Source: Scardovia inopinata JCM 12537 | Lineage (GTDB): Bacteria; Actinomycetota; Actinomycetes; Actinomycetales; Bifidobacteriaceae | Direction of reading: 5' to 3' | NCBI RefSeq assembly: GCF_001042695.1 | Contig: NZ_AP012334.1 | Coordinates: 372,001-436,000, forward strand | DNA: 64,000 nucleotides | In this document: one piece after another, positions 54,889 to 63,706 of the stretch | Layout of the letters: every line of letters starts with the position of its first letter | Numbering within the stretch: the first letter of the stretch is position 1 | Program-made: the position numbers and the translations under genes | The notes under the pieces: generated by a model | Database searches by the model: none | What the model saw: only the letters and a program-made list of their open reading frames with translations | What the model was told of the DNA's origin: nothing

Positions 54889-57522
54889 ATGGACGAAAAA
54901 TTTACTACTCTGGCTCAGGAAGCAATTGGAGATGCCCTACAGACGGCATCGGCTGCCGGAAACCCACAGGTTGAACCAATTCACCTTTTGGATGCCCTCC
55001 TGCGTCAGGATGGGGGAGTTGTCAAGGGCCTAATCAAAGAAACCGGGGCTGATCCCCAGGCCATTGGGGGCGATACACGCCGGGCTTTGGTCAATCTGCC
55101 AGCAGCCAGCGGATCGTCAACAACCCAGCCCAGTGCCAGCCGTCAGCTGTCAGTGGTCTTGTCTGAAGCAAAGAATCAAATGACCTCCTTGGGGGATGAC
55201 TATATTTCAACAGAGCACCTGCTGATTGCCCTGGCTATGGGCCAGAATGAAGCTGGCGAAATTCTGCGTACAGCCGGCGCCTCTCCCGAAGAACTGCGGA
55301 AGGCGGTGCCCCAGGTGCGCGGCGGCGCTCGCGTGACCAGTCCGGACGCTGAAGGAACATACAAAGCTTTGGAAAAGTATTCCACAGATCTGACTGAACA
55401 GGCCAGGGAGGGGAAGCTGGATCCGGTGATAGGCCGTGATGCAGAAATCCGTCGGGTTATTCAGATTCTGTCCCGCAGAACCAAGAATAACCCTGTCCTG
55501 ATCGGTGAACCCGGAGTAGGAAAGACTGCTGTTGTGGAAGGCCTGGCCCAGCGTGTTGTGGCCGGAGATGTGCCCACTGGTCTGAAGAATAAAAAGATCG
55601 TTTCACTGGACATGAGCTCCATGGTGGCTGGCAGCAAATACCGGGGTGAGTTCGAGGAAAGGATGAAGGCAGTTCTGGATGAAATCAAGAAGGCCAATGG
55701 CACTATTATTACCTTCATTGATGAAATTCACACCATCGTTGGCGCCGGCGCGACAGAAGGATCTATGGACGCCGGAAACATGCTGAAGCCTATGTTGGCC
55801 CGGGGTGAACTTCGTCTGATCGGTGCCACGACCCTAGATGAGTATCGCGAAAACATTGAGAAGGATCCAGCCCTGGAGCGCCGCTTCCAGCAGGTATTTG
55901 TGGGTGAACCCAGCGTTGAGGACACGGTGGCGATTCTTCGCGGGCTCAAGCAGCGCTACGAGGCTCACCATAAGGTAACCATTGGGGATGATGCCCTGGT
56001 GGCAGCCGCAACCTTGTCTAACCGTTATATTTCAGGCCGTCAGCTGCCTGATAAGGCGATTGATCTGGTGGATGAGGCTGCTGCTCATCTGCGTATGGAG
56101 TTGGATTCCGAGCCTGAGGAAATTGATGAACTTCAGCGCCGGGTAACACGCTTGGAAATGGAAGAAATGCAGCTGAAGAAGGCTGAAGACACCGCTTCCA
56201 AAGAACGTCTGGAAAAAATACAGTCAGAACTGGCTGATGCCCGGGAAAAACTGGCCGGTCTCAATACCCGGTGGTCTGCCGAAAAGGCTGATCGCAATAA
56301 GGTAGGTGACCTAAGGGCTAAGTTGGATTCTTTACGGGTCCAGGCCGATAAGGCAACGCGTGAAGGTAATTTGGAAAGCGCTTCCAAGATTCTTTACGGT
56401 GATATTCCTGAGATTCAAAAGCAACTGGCTGCGGCAGAAAATACGGCAAAATCAGCGGGGTCGGAATCTGGCTCAGAATCTGGCTCAGACCATGAGTCTG
56501 AGCCCATGGTTCCTGATCATGTAGACGCTGACTCTGTGGCTTCCATAGTCTCCAGCTGGACTGGTATTCCTGTTGGCCGTCTCATGCAGGGGGAGAACGA
56601 GAAGCTTCTGACCATGGAAGACCAGCTGAGCAAGCGGGTCGTTGGTCAAAAAGAAGCTGTCAGGGCTGTATCTGATGCCGTTCGCCGTTCCCGGGCAGGA
56701 ATTTCCGATCCTGACAGGCCTACTGCCAGCTTCCTCTTTCTGGGACCAACCGGAGTGGGAAAGACTGAACTGGCTAAGGCTCTTGCTGATTTTCTCTTCG
56801 ATGATGAACGGGCAATCGTGCGGATAGATATGAGCGAATACATGGAAAAGGAATCCGTTTCCCGTCTGATTGGAGCCGCTCCTGGTTATATTGGCTACGA
56901 GGAAGGAGGCCAGCTGACTGAGGCTGTCCGCCGCCGTCCTTATTCGGTGGTCCTCTTTGACGAAGTGGAAAAGGCTCATCCTGAAGTTTTCGATGTTCTT
57001 CTCCAGGTGCTGGATGATGGGCGTCTGACTGATGGTCAGGGCAGAACGGTAGATTTCAAGAACACCATCCTGATTATGACTTCCAATCTGGGTTCTCAGT
57101 TCCTAGTGGATATGGATCTGTCCCCAGAGCAGCGCCACAGTGCTGTCATGGATGCGGTTCATGCTCACTTTAAGCCTGAGTTTATTAATCGTCTGGATGA
57201 TCTGATTATTTTCAATCCCCTCACCCGCCAGGAGCTGGGTTCTATTGTGGATATTCAGGTATCGCGCGTCGCCGCCCGTCTTACCGACCGGCGGATCACC
57301 CTCGATGTTACTGACTCTGCCCGCGAATGGCTGGCAGATACCGGCTATGATCCTGCTTACGGAGCCCGTCCCCTGCGCCGCCTGGTTCAAAGCGAGGTAG
57401 GCGACCAGCTTGCCCGTATGCTCCTGTCAGGCCAGGTTCATGATGGCGACACGGTTTTGGTAGATCAAACCGGGGGAGAACATCTGGAACTGACGTCCTG
57501 GCCGACTGAAAACCTGGTGTAA
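54889..57522 (+). CDS. clpB: ATP-dependent chaperone ClpB
   Basis: Hsp100 disaggregase. Clp-N repeats, then NBD1 with Walker A GEPGVGKT near residue 205 and Walker B TFIDEIHT. The coiled-coil middle domain spans about residues 400-520, and NBD2 has Walker A GPTGVGKT (about residue 618) and ALERRFQQ earlier for the NBD1 Arg finger. The Gly/Ser-Glu-rich linker before NBD2 holds a small repeat (SGSES). 877 aa is standard. AAGGAG supports ATG 54889; ATG 54883 is too close to it. HAIR control upstream. Confidence 0.97.
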   Translation: MDEKFTTLAQEAIGDALQTASAAGNPQVEPIHLLDALLRQDGGVVKGLIKETGADPQAIGGDTRRALVNLPAASGSSTTQPSASRQLSVVLSEAKNQMTSLGDDYISTEHLLIALAMGQNEAGEILRTAGASPEELRKAVPQVRGGARVTSPDAEGTYKALEKYSTDLTEQAREGKLDPVIGRDAEIRRVIQILSRRTKNNPVLIGEPGVGKTAVVEGLAQRVVAGDVPTGLKNKKIVSLDMSSMVAGSKYRGEFEERMKAVLDEIKKANGTIITFIDEIHTIVGAGATEGSMDAGNMLKPMLARGELRLIGATTLDEYRENIEKDPALERRFQQVFVGEPSVEDTVAILRGLKQRYEAHHKVTIGDDALVAAATLSNRYISGRQLPDKAIDLVDEAAAHLRMELDSEPEEIDELQRRVTRLEMEEMQLKKAEDTASKERLEKIQSELADAREKLAGLNTRWSAEKADRNKVGDLRAKLDSLRVQADKATREGNLESASKILYGDIPEIQKQLAAAENTAKSAGSESGSESGSDHESEPMVPDHVDADSVASIVSSWTGIPVGRLMQGENEKLLTMEDQLSKRVVGQKEAVRAVSDAVRRSRAGISDPDRPTASFLFLGPTGVGKTELAKALADFLFDDERAIVRIDMSEYMEKESVSRLIGAAPGYIGYEEGGQLTEAVRRRPYSVVLFDEVEKAHPEVFDVLLQVLDDGRLTDGQGRTVDFKNTILIMTSNLGSQFLVDMDLSPEQRHSAVMDAVHAHFKPEFINRLDDLIIFNPLTRQELGSIVDIQVSRVAARLTDRRITLDVTDSAREWLADTGYDPAYGARPLRRLVQSEVGDQLARMLLSGQVHDGDTVLVDQTGGEHLELTSWPTENLV

Positions 57523-57550
57523 TCGGGCATTTGATCCCTTAGGAAGGCTC

Positions 57551-57616
57551 GGAACGGTAGAAATAAAATCGCAGATCGCGGAAATCTGCCAATTAAGATT
57601 TTCTATTTGCCGTTCC
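57551..57616. repeat. 66-bp imperfect nested palindrome before the rgg gene
   Basis: Outer arms GGAACGG/CCGTTCC, a middle AGAAA/TTTCT, and an inner GCAGAT/ATCTGC hairpin. It lies between clpB and rgg. No T-run follows, so it is not a clear terminator; an operator is possible. Confidence 0.6.
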
Positions 57617-57639
57617 GGGCCTCCATTATTCTGGAGAGT

Positions 57640-58746
57640 ATGATTACTGCGCCCTCCAGTTGGGAACAAGACCACGATAGCTCTGTTCAACCCAAGCCGC
57701 CGTCGGCCCAACCTGCTGTGGAGCCGCCCCAACCGCTTGATCGCCAGATTACCAGCCAAAGCCTGGGCCGGGCCTTCAAACAAATTCGCCAATCTCGCCA
57801 TATCTCTTTGGAAGAGGCAACAGGCGGCCAATTCTCTGCTTCTATGCTGTCTAAATTTGAACGAGGCATCCATGATCTGTCATCAAGCAAACTCCTGGTT
57901 GCTCTGACCAATATTCACGCTACCAGCCAGGAACTTTTTTATTTGGCCCGGGGTTTCAAAGACGATGATCTTGCCTCCCTGCAGGGGGAAATCTATGAAG
58001 CCATGACTTCCTATCCTTTGAGCTATGAACAGCTGAAAACTCTATACCGCAGAGAGAGGGCTGCGGCCGAAGAATCGCAGCTGAAGCAGTCTTCCTCCCA
58101 GATAGGCAGGAAAACCAGTACACAAGAATACGCCTGGCATATGGTGCGGGCGCTGACTATCAAGGCAAATATGCGGGGAGTGAATGAATCTGTTCAAATT
58201 TCCAATGATGAGGAGCATTTTCTTCACGATTATCTTTTTCGCATTACTTTTTGGGGCGAGTATGAAATGCGTCTTTTCTCGGTATGCTCCACCCTACTGC
58301 CGGTAAATCTGCTGATAGTCTATACCCGGGAAATGCTTAGAAAAAGCGATTATTTCAACGATCTTTCGTCGTATCGAAATATGCTGAAGATTACTCTTCT
58401 TAACTGTTATCTTCGCTGTATTGATGACCGGAATTTTGATGCCGCAGGATTCTTTGACAAGAAAATTGCCGCCTACTCCTACACAGAAGATGAGGCTTAT
58501 CTGAGAACTGTCTATTTGTGGGCTCAGGGCTACGCTGCTTTTGCTCAGGGAAGACGGTCTGAAGGAGAGACAAAGATGAAAAAGGCTCTTGCTGTTTTTG
58601 TTTCCTTGAATTGCTCTGTTTCTTCTGCTTACTATCAGAATGGAATGCGCAAACTCCTCAAAAATGAGGATATTTCTGACCCCCGGTGGATACAGACTGT
58701 GACCAGTCTCAAAAATGAATATATGGCTAATAAGCAGAATATATGA
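57640..58746 (+). CDS. Rgg/MutR-type helix-turn-helix regulator
   Basis: 368-aa transcription regulator. An N-terminal XRE helix-turn-helix (LGRAFKQIRQSRHISLEEATGGQFSASMLSKFERG, split here as two runs of family-like residues) lies at about residues 42-80, preceded by a disordered Pro-rich tail. The C-terminal 280 residues form the TPR-like helical domain of Rgg proteins, which in streptococci binds short peptides. GGAGAG precedes ATG 57640; the longer frame from 57607 has no ribosome site. It is followed by a 19-codon ORF and an MFS gene, an arrangement familiar from Rgg cassettes in Firmicutes but unusual in actinobacteria. Peptide control is inference. Confidence 0.78.
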   Translation: MITAPSSWEQDHDSSVQPKPPSAQPAVEPPQPLDRQITSQSLGRAFKQIRQSRHISLEEATGGQFSASMLSKFERGIHDLSSSKLLVALTNIHATSQELFYLARGFKDDDLASLQGEIYEAMTSYPLSYEQLKTLYRRERAAAEESQLKQSSSQIGRKTSTQEYAWHMVRALTIKANMRGVNESVQISNDEEHFLHDYLFRITFWGEYEMRLFSVCSTLLPVNLLIVYTREMLRKSDYFNDLSSYRNMLKITLLNCYLRCIDDRNFDAAGFFDKKIAAYSYTEDEAYLRTVYLWAQGYAAFAQGRRSEGETKMKKALAVFVSLNCSVSSAYYQNGMRKLLKNEDISDPRWIQTVTSLKNEYMANKQNI

Positions 58747-58802
58747 CAGAGAAATATATCTTTATTGAGTATAGGAAAATTTTTCTCAGTCAAAAACAAT
58801 AA
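58743..58802 (+). CDS. Candidate 19-aa peptide ORF overlapping the rgg stop
   Basis: ATG 58743 overlaps the rgg TGA (ATGA) and encodes MTEKYIFIEYRKIFLSQKQ, ending 16 bases before the MFS gene. Its N-terminal half is basic/hydrophobic, but it lacks the strongly hydrophobic C-terminus of known SHP peptides. No own Shine-Dalgarno; it would rely on coupling. It may be noise. Confidence 0.3.
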   Translation: MTEKYIFIEYRKIFLSQKQ

Positions 58803-58818
58803 TTTTTAGACTGAAGCC

Positions 58819-60072
58819 ATGACACTTATCTTTCGAAATAAACTTTATGGTTTCCTAACCCTGTCCCGCTTTTTCAGCACTATCGGTTCGGCCATGTACA
58901 ACATCGTTTTCGTGGTCTTCGCTTCCCAGATGAGTCATGCTTCTCTGGCGGTCAGCATAGCCAATGTTGTGGTGGTTATCCCCACAATTTTCACTGTCTT
59001 TGTAGGACTTGCAGCAGATCGGACTCAAAAGAAGGCCTGGTGGCTCATTGCTCTTGGCTTCATTCAGGCAGTCATCTTCAGCCTGGTGGCTGTCGCTGTA
59101 TACGAGACAACCTGGTTTGCCTTTTCTGCTGTCTGTCTGTGCAATGTTATCAGTGATATGCTGACAGATTATACATCAGGCTTGAGGTTACCCATTATCA
59201 AGAAGAATATTCCTGAAAAGGATCTGGTTGAGGCCTTTTCCTTCACCACAGTGGTGGCATATGTGTGTGATTATGCGGGTCAGGCTCTGGGCATTGGGAT
59301 TTTGCACATGTCGAATAATAATTTCTCTTTCGTTGCCCTGATGAATGCTTTTTCTTATGCCCTCGCCTCTCTGGTTATGGTGATAATTCACAGGAATCTG
59401 ACTCATGACCCCGTTCCTCAGAGTGACAGGAGCATATCCTTGGGAAAACAGGCTCGACGGATGATGACTTATATGCGTCAGATTTTTGATGAGCATGAGT
59501 CGATTGGATTTATTCGCCTTCTGGCTGCTGCCTTCCTGGTAAATGGCATGTCCGCTGCTTTTTCTGCCATTTATAATTTGTCTTTACTGAAAAGTCCCAT
59601 CTTTTCTCTCAGCTACAGCCAATCTTTGGTCGTCGAACAGGGGATACTGGTAGCAGGCATTGTTCTGGGCTCGCTGACTCCACATGATTATTTCTCTCGG
59701 CAGTCGCTTACTTTTCTCTTGATTTGCTCCTCTCTGTCTCAATGCGCTGTAGGCTTGGTCAATACTTTGGGTGCTGAGCCCCTGGTCGGAATCGTAATTT
59801 ACGCTTTTGCCGGCTTTGTTTCAGGGAAAATAAATCCTAAAATGTCATCCCTGCTTATGGCCAGTCTGCCAGCTAATCTTTTAGCTCAATCCAGCAATTT
59901 CCTTTCCCTTCTTTTCACTATGGCTATGCCTGTAGGGACTATTATTTTCTCCGCTCTGGCTGCATGGAGTTTTCAGGCTGCTTGGATAGGTTTTACCCTG
60001 GGATCTGTGTTGGGGCTTGTACTCTGTCTCAATACCAGGCGCAGAGCCGGAAAGACTCCTGTAGACAGATGA
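58819..60072 (+). CDS. MFS transporter
   Basis: 417-aa integral membrane protein of the major facilitator superfamily with about 12 helices. DRTQKKAWWLIALG follows helix 2. Probably an exporter of the drug or peptide type controlled by the adjacent Rgg regulator, which is inference. Weak Shine-Dalgarno before ATG 58819. Short tandem repeats start right at its stop codon. Confidence 0.85.
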   Translation: MTLIFRNKLYGFLTLSRFFSTIGSAMYNIVFVVFASQMSHASLAVSIANVVVVIPTIFTVFVGLAADRTQKKAWWLIALGFIQAVIFSLVAVAVYETTWFAFSAVCLCNVISDMLTDYTSGLRLPIIKKNIPEKDLVEAFSFTTVVAYVCDYAGQALGIGILHMSNNNFSFVALMNAFSYALASLVMVIIHRNLTHDPVPQSDRSISLGKQARRMMTYMRQIFDEHESIGFIRLLAAAFLVNGMSAAFSAIYNLSLLKSPIFSLSYSQSLVVEQGILVAGIVLGSLTPHDYFSRQSLTFLLICSSLSQCAVGLVNTLGAEPLVGIVIYAFAGFVSGKINPKMSSLLMASLPANLLAQSSNFLSLLFTMAMPVGTIIFSALAAWSFQAAWIGFTLGSVLGLVLCLNTRRRAGKTPVDR

Positions 60073-60128
60073 GAAAATGAGAAAACGAAAAGATGAAAAG
60101 ACGAAAAGATGAAAAGACGAAAAAGTGA
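60071..60128 (+). repeat. 8-bp tandem repeats (GAAAAGAT/GAAAAGAC)
   Basis: About six units in alternating form, directly after the MFS stop, in the gap to the convergent copA. Confidence 0.85.
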
Positions 60129-60184
60129 GAACAGAACGTTTGCGGTCGTCGATTGCTGGAGGGAAGGGATTGCTGAGGTGGGTC

Positions 60185-62704
60185 TCAGCTACGATTGGCA
60201 AATTTCTGAGGATTCTCTTTGAAGGTTGCCAGGCAATGATCAGAGCAGAAATGATAGGTTTTCCCTTGGTATTCATAGGAAATACTGTCTTTGCCAACAG
60301 TCATCCCGCAGACCGGGTCAAGGAAACTATCTGCATCTGCGCTGTCTTGTTCTCCCCGCATGCCGGCTTGCTCTGCATCTGCGCTGTCTTGTTCTCCCCG
60401 CATGCCGGCTTGCTCTGCCTGGTGAGTTTCGTCATTGTATAGGTGAGGAAGTGCAGCAGTGGTTTTACCTGTGCTTGCCCGAATCTTTGCTTTTATATCG
60501 GCATTAATTTCAGCCTGATTAATATCAGCCTTATTCAGACGATTAGCATTGAGCACCAGGCATACCGATGATAGAGCCATAGCAGCACCCGCAATCATTG
60601 GGCTGAGGAGCCAGCCGAAGGCTGGGTAAAGAACGCCTGCAGCCAAAGGGATGCCAATCACGTTATAAGCAAAGGCAAAAAAGAGGTTCTCCGCAATATT
60701 ATGCATTGTTGCCTTTGACAGGGTAATGGTTTTGACCACTCCAGACAAGTCTCCATTCATGAGGGTAATATCAGCTGACCTCATGGCAATATCAGTGCCG
60801 GTTCCCATAGCAAAACCAATATCTGCCTGAGCTAATGCTGGGGCATCATTAATACCATCACCAACCATGGCGACCAGACCGTGTCGATTATTGTCATGAT
60901 TTCCTTTTCCCAGGACCAATGCTTTCTTGTTGTCCCTCACTTTTTGAATGCTTTCCTCATTTTTATGAGCTGGAATTTGTACCTGAGTCATGGCTGGAGC
61001 CTGAGTCATGGTTGGAGCCTGAGTCTGGGCCTGGATCCGTTCAATCCATGCCGCCTTGCCATCCGGTTTAACTCCTGCTATAACAGTATCGATCCCAACT
61101 TGCCGTGCTATTTTTTCCGCAGTTTCCGGCTTATCTCCAGAAAGAAGTATAGTCCTGACTCCCATCTGGTGTAGTCGGGCTATGGCTGCTGGCGCAGAAG
61201 GCTTAATTTGATCATTGTCGTAGGAAACGCGGCTCGCTAGGCTGGTTTCTGGTGACTCATAATGCGACTCATAATGATTGTCCCCAGCTTGTTCTGTCCG
61301 AGTTGTGTCTGTAAGAGTTGTGTCTGCCTGAGTCTGACTCTCCTGAGTCTTTATTTCTTCGTGGGCTATCCCTTTGGTAATCGTCCCCGTCTTATCGAAG
61401 ACAACTGTGCTAATCCTTCGGGCATTTTGCAGGGCATTTGCCGTTGTAATCAAAATTCCGTTTCTAGCTCCCAAACCCATGCCAACAGTTACTGACAGGG
61501 GAGTAGCCAAACCTAAGGCGCAGGGGCAGGCGATAATCAGGACGCTGACCGCGGTGACAATGGCATGAGCCAGCCGCGGCTGGGGACCAAGTGTGAACCA
61601 TATGACAAAAGTCCAGACCGCAATAAGAAAGACTATTGGCACAAAAATCCGGGAAATCTGATCGGCCAGCTTCTGGACAGGGGCCTTGGTCGCCTGGGCG
61701 TGGGAGACCAAATCAATAATCTGGGAGAGGACTGTATCTTTTCCGACCTTATTAACTCTCACGACTAAAGGGGAATCCAAGACCAAAGTCGCGCCAGTCA
61801 CCTGCTGCCCAACTCCGCGCCTGACTGGTTGTGATTCGCCGGTAATCATGGATTCATCAATAGTGCTGCTGCCGGCCGCCACGATTCCATCGCTGGGAAT
61901 TGTGTCCCCGCCTTTAACAACAATCAGGTCGCCGACTGCCAGTGAATTGGCATCCACGACTGCAAGATGGCGGGCTGCATCCTTGGAGGTCGTGTCTCCC
62001 ATGTTGCCCGTGTTGCCCGTTTCTTCAGAGAATCCTTTGCCTCCAAAATTTACCCCAGCATTGGCAGTAGTAGTGTTGACAGCGTCTCCAGCTAGCTTAT
62101 CTACATCAGGCCGCTGCCAAACCCCTGAGGCAAGCGCCTGATTATCAATCTTTACAGCCGTCTGAGGACGTAAACCTATCAGGGCTTTGACCGCATTCCC
62201 CGTGCCTGAGCGCGCACGAGCTTCGAGCAGGCGGCCAACCAGAACCAAGGTAATCACTACGCCGACGGATTCAAAATATGCGGTTCTCGACTGCTGCGGC
62301 AAAGCTTCCGGAGCAATGCACACAACCAAACTGTAAAGATAAGCAGCAAAAGCGCCAACAGTAACCAAGGAGTTCATGTCAGGCGACCGATGGACTATAG
62401 CCATCCATCCCACCCGGTGGATCGGCCAGCCGCAGTAAAACATAACCGGAGTAATAAGAACAGCCTGCCACCAAGGATTCATTAGCCACATAGGCATCCC
62501 GGGTACGAACATTCCAATCATGCCCACCAAAAACACCGGAGTTGTCAGGACTGCACCAATGACGATCAGCCTTTTCAGGTCCTTGATTTCTTTCGCACGT
62601 TCCAACTCTTCGTTATTGCCGTTATTGCCGTTATTATCGTTACTATCTATGCTGCTTATGTTATTTTGACTGCTCACGCCCCGTGCACTCCTTATGTTGC
62701 TCAT
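60185..62704 (-). CDS. copA: CopA-like copper P1B-ATPase with missing nucleotide-binding domain and C-terminal YHS domain
   Basis: 839-aa P-type ATPase. Present: six or more membrane helices, the Cys-Pro-Cys transport site in IIACPCALGLATPLSV, the actuator TGES (MITGESQPV), the phosphorylation loop VFDKTGTITKG, SGDKPETA, and MVGDGINDAPALAQAD. Absent: an N-terminal HMA metal domain and, more importantly, the N-domain. DKTGT is followed by only about 65 residues (low complexity, Thr/Glu/Ser) before RLHQMGVRTILLSGD, with no SEHPL-like HP motif or GxG loop, where about 200 residues are expected. The C-terminal YHS domain (DPVCGMTVGKDSISYEYQG) is a metal-binding module. In-frame tandem repeats occur at 60331-60414 (14 aa twice), 60982-61017 (6 aa twice) and 61254-61277. 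ATP use may be lost or altered. Same strand as the cupredoxin upstream. Confidence 0.85.
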   Translation of the reverse strand: MSNIRSARGVSSQNNISSIDSNDNNGNNGNNEELERAKEIKDLKRLIVIGAVLTTPVFLVGMIGMFVPGMPMWLMNPWWQAVLITPVMFYCGWPIHRVGWMAIVHRSPDMNSLVTVGAFAAYLYSLVVCIAPEALPQQSRTAYFESVGVVITLVLVGRLLEARARSGTGNAVKALIGLRPQTAVKIDNQALASGVWQRPDVDKLAGDAVNTTTANAGVNFGGKGFSEETGNTGNMGDTTSKDAARHLAVVDANSLAVGDLIVVKGGDTIPSDGIVAAGSSTIDESMITGESQPVRRGVGQQVTGATLVLDSPLVVRVNKVGKDTVLSQIIDLVSHAQATKAPVQKLADQISRIFVPIVFLIAVWTFVIWFTLGPQPRLAHAIVTAVSVLIIACPCALGLATPLSVTVGMGLGARNGILITTANALQNARRISTVVFDKTGTITKGIAHEEIKTQESQTQADTTLTDTTRTEQAGDNHYESHYESPETSLASRVSYDNDQIKPSAPAAIARLHQMGVRTILLSGDKPETAEKIARQVGIDTVIAGVKPDGKAAWIERIQAQTQAPTMTQAPAMTQVQIPAHKNEESIQKVRDNKKALVLGKGNHDNNRHGLVAMVGDGINDAPALAQADIGFAMGTGTDIAMRSADITLMNGDLSGVVKTITLSKATMHNIAENLFFAFAYNVIGIPLAAGVLYPAFGWLLSPMIAGAAMALSSVCLVLNANRLNKADINQAEINADIKAKIRASTGKTTAALPHLYNDETHQAEQAGMRGEQDSADAEQAGMRGEQDSADADSFLDPVCGMTVGKDSISYEYQGKTYHFCSDHCLATFKENPQKFANRS
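60331..60414 (-). repeat. 42-bp tandem duplication in the copA linker
   Basis: Two perfect in-frame copies encode EQAGMRGEQDSADA ahead of the YHS domain. Confidence 0.92.
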
Positions 62705-62717
62705 AATTACCCAATCT

Positions 62718-62747
62718 ATTGTTTACTTATTAATTGTTTACTTATTA
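62718..62747 (-). repeat. 15-bp tandem duplication ATTGTTTACTTATTA
   Basis: Two head-to-tail copies. The second includes the stop codon of the cupredoxin gene, so the first lies in the copA leader. Confidence 0.9.
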
Positions 62748-63109
62748 ACTTTGAGCATGCCATGGATCATATTCATTCCACAGGCGAAAGGGTATTCTCC
62801 AGCTTTCAGTGCCGGCAAGTCGACAGATGTAATTTTGTTCCCAGGTAGGTGGGCGTCAATCCCCAAATCAGAAAAAACTACATGGGAGGTGCATTCTCCG
62901 GTTTCACGCCGGTCAAAGACAAGCTGAGTGGGGACCCCTTCTTTTATTTGAATCAGCGCAGGGGAGTAACCACCATTGACCGTTACCTGTGCAACTTGAC
63001 GATTTCCCTGCATCTGTGCATAACCTGCTTTTCCTGGAGAGAAGAAGTACCACAAAATAAAGGCACTGATGGCCACTGCTGCAGCTATGATCGCAATAGT
63101 CTGAATCAT
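62738..63109 (-). CDS. Membrane-anchored cupredoxin-domain protein
   Basis: About 123 aa from the ATG at 63109 (AGGAGA 4 bases before). The longer frame to 63172 lacks a ribosome site. An N-terminal helix IQTIAIIAAAVAISAFILW anchors it. The cupredoxin-1 domain ends in the copper-site region GECTSHVVFSDLGI and FACGMNMIHGML. Located 33 bases before copA, it probably binds copper outside the membrane and works in the same copper pathway. Confidence 0.85.
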   Translation of the reverse strand: MIQTIAIIAAAVAISAFILWYFFSPGKAGYAQMQGNRQVAQVTVNGGYSPALIQIKEGVPTQLVFDRRETGECTSHVVFSDLGIDAHLPGNKITSVDLPALKAGEYPFACGMNMIHGMLKVNK

Positions 63110-63706
63110 AATTCTCCTAACCAATTTATTGCCAGGTGTCTTCCCCGGCAATATTCTTTGTCCCACAGTCATAGACGGCTGTTAAGACTCGTAGTTTCTT
63201 GTGATTTTGTGGTTCTTGTAGTTCTTTTGTCCTGCAGTATGGCAAACTGCAATCCAGACCATTTCATTCCACTATTCGCTACGGGCCTATTCTCACATCA
63301 TATTTTCTTCGTGTTATCTTTATTATTTCTATTCTTTTTATTCTTTTTAGCAACTTTGAATGAGTCCTGTGAGAATTTATGAGAGAAATTGCGCAGTAAC
63401 TGGAAGCAAACTTACACTTTATTGACAATTCGGTCAATTTTACTATTCTTTCTTAAAATTACTTAAAATTATACGAATTTTGCTTGATATACATGTATAA
63501 AAACGAGCAATTTTGTCAATTTCGGGATGGTATAGGAAACTACCCCTCACCCAACTGCACTCCAAAAATTCTAAATTGGCGGAAAAACAAGGATTCGGAA
63601 AATTAACGATGCAGTTGGGTGAAGGGTGGTATTCAATACCCCAAAAAGTTATCCACATTTCGCCTTTTTTGCCCTAAAAAAATACAAAAACATATACCAT
63701 GGTCCT
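63110..63706. other. Long intergenic region upstream of copper genes and the last ORF
   Basis: No gene that I can support. It presumably carries the divergent promoters of the cupredoxin-copA operon and of the rightward gene at 63707. Notable: GCAGT-N7-ACTGC (63234-63250), TATACATGTATA near 63489, a DnaA-box-like TTATCCACA at 63649-63657, and the inverted repeat at 63541-63631. The plus-strand frame through 63382 looks like a shadow. Base composition falls sharply to AT-rich (63400-63540). Confidence 0.6.
63541..63631. repeat. 19-22 bp inverted repeat with about 50-bp spacer
   Basis: TACCCCTCACCCAACTGCA (63541-63559) mirrors TGCAGTTGGGTGAAGGGTGGTA (63610-63631), with TCACCCAACTGCA exact. It could form a large hairpin or be bound by a dimeric protein. 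It lies 75 bases before the last gene. Confidence 0.75.

Noticed and set aside
62849-63382. 177-codon plus-strand frame upstream of the cupredoxin
   Set aside because: Antisense to the cupredoxin and then intergenic; low-complexity ending, no start signal.
63649-63657. Replication origin (DnaA box TTATCCACA)
   Set aside because: A single box (another near 54672) without a cluster or dnaA/dnaN nearby; not an origin.
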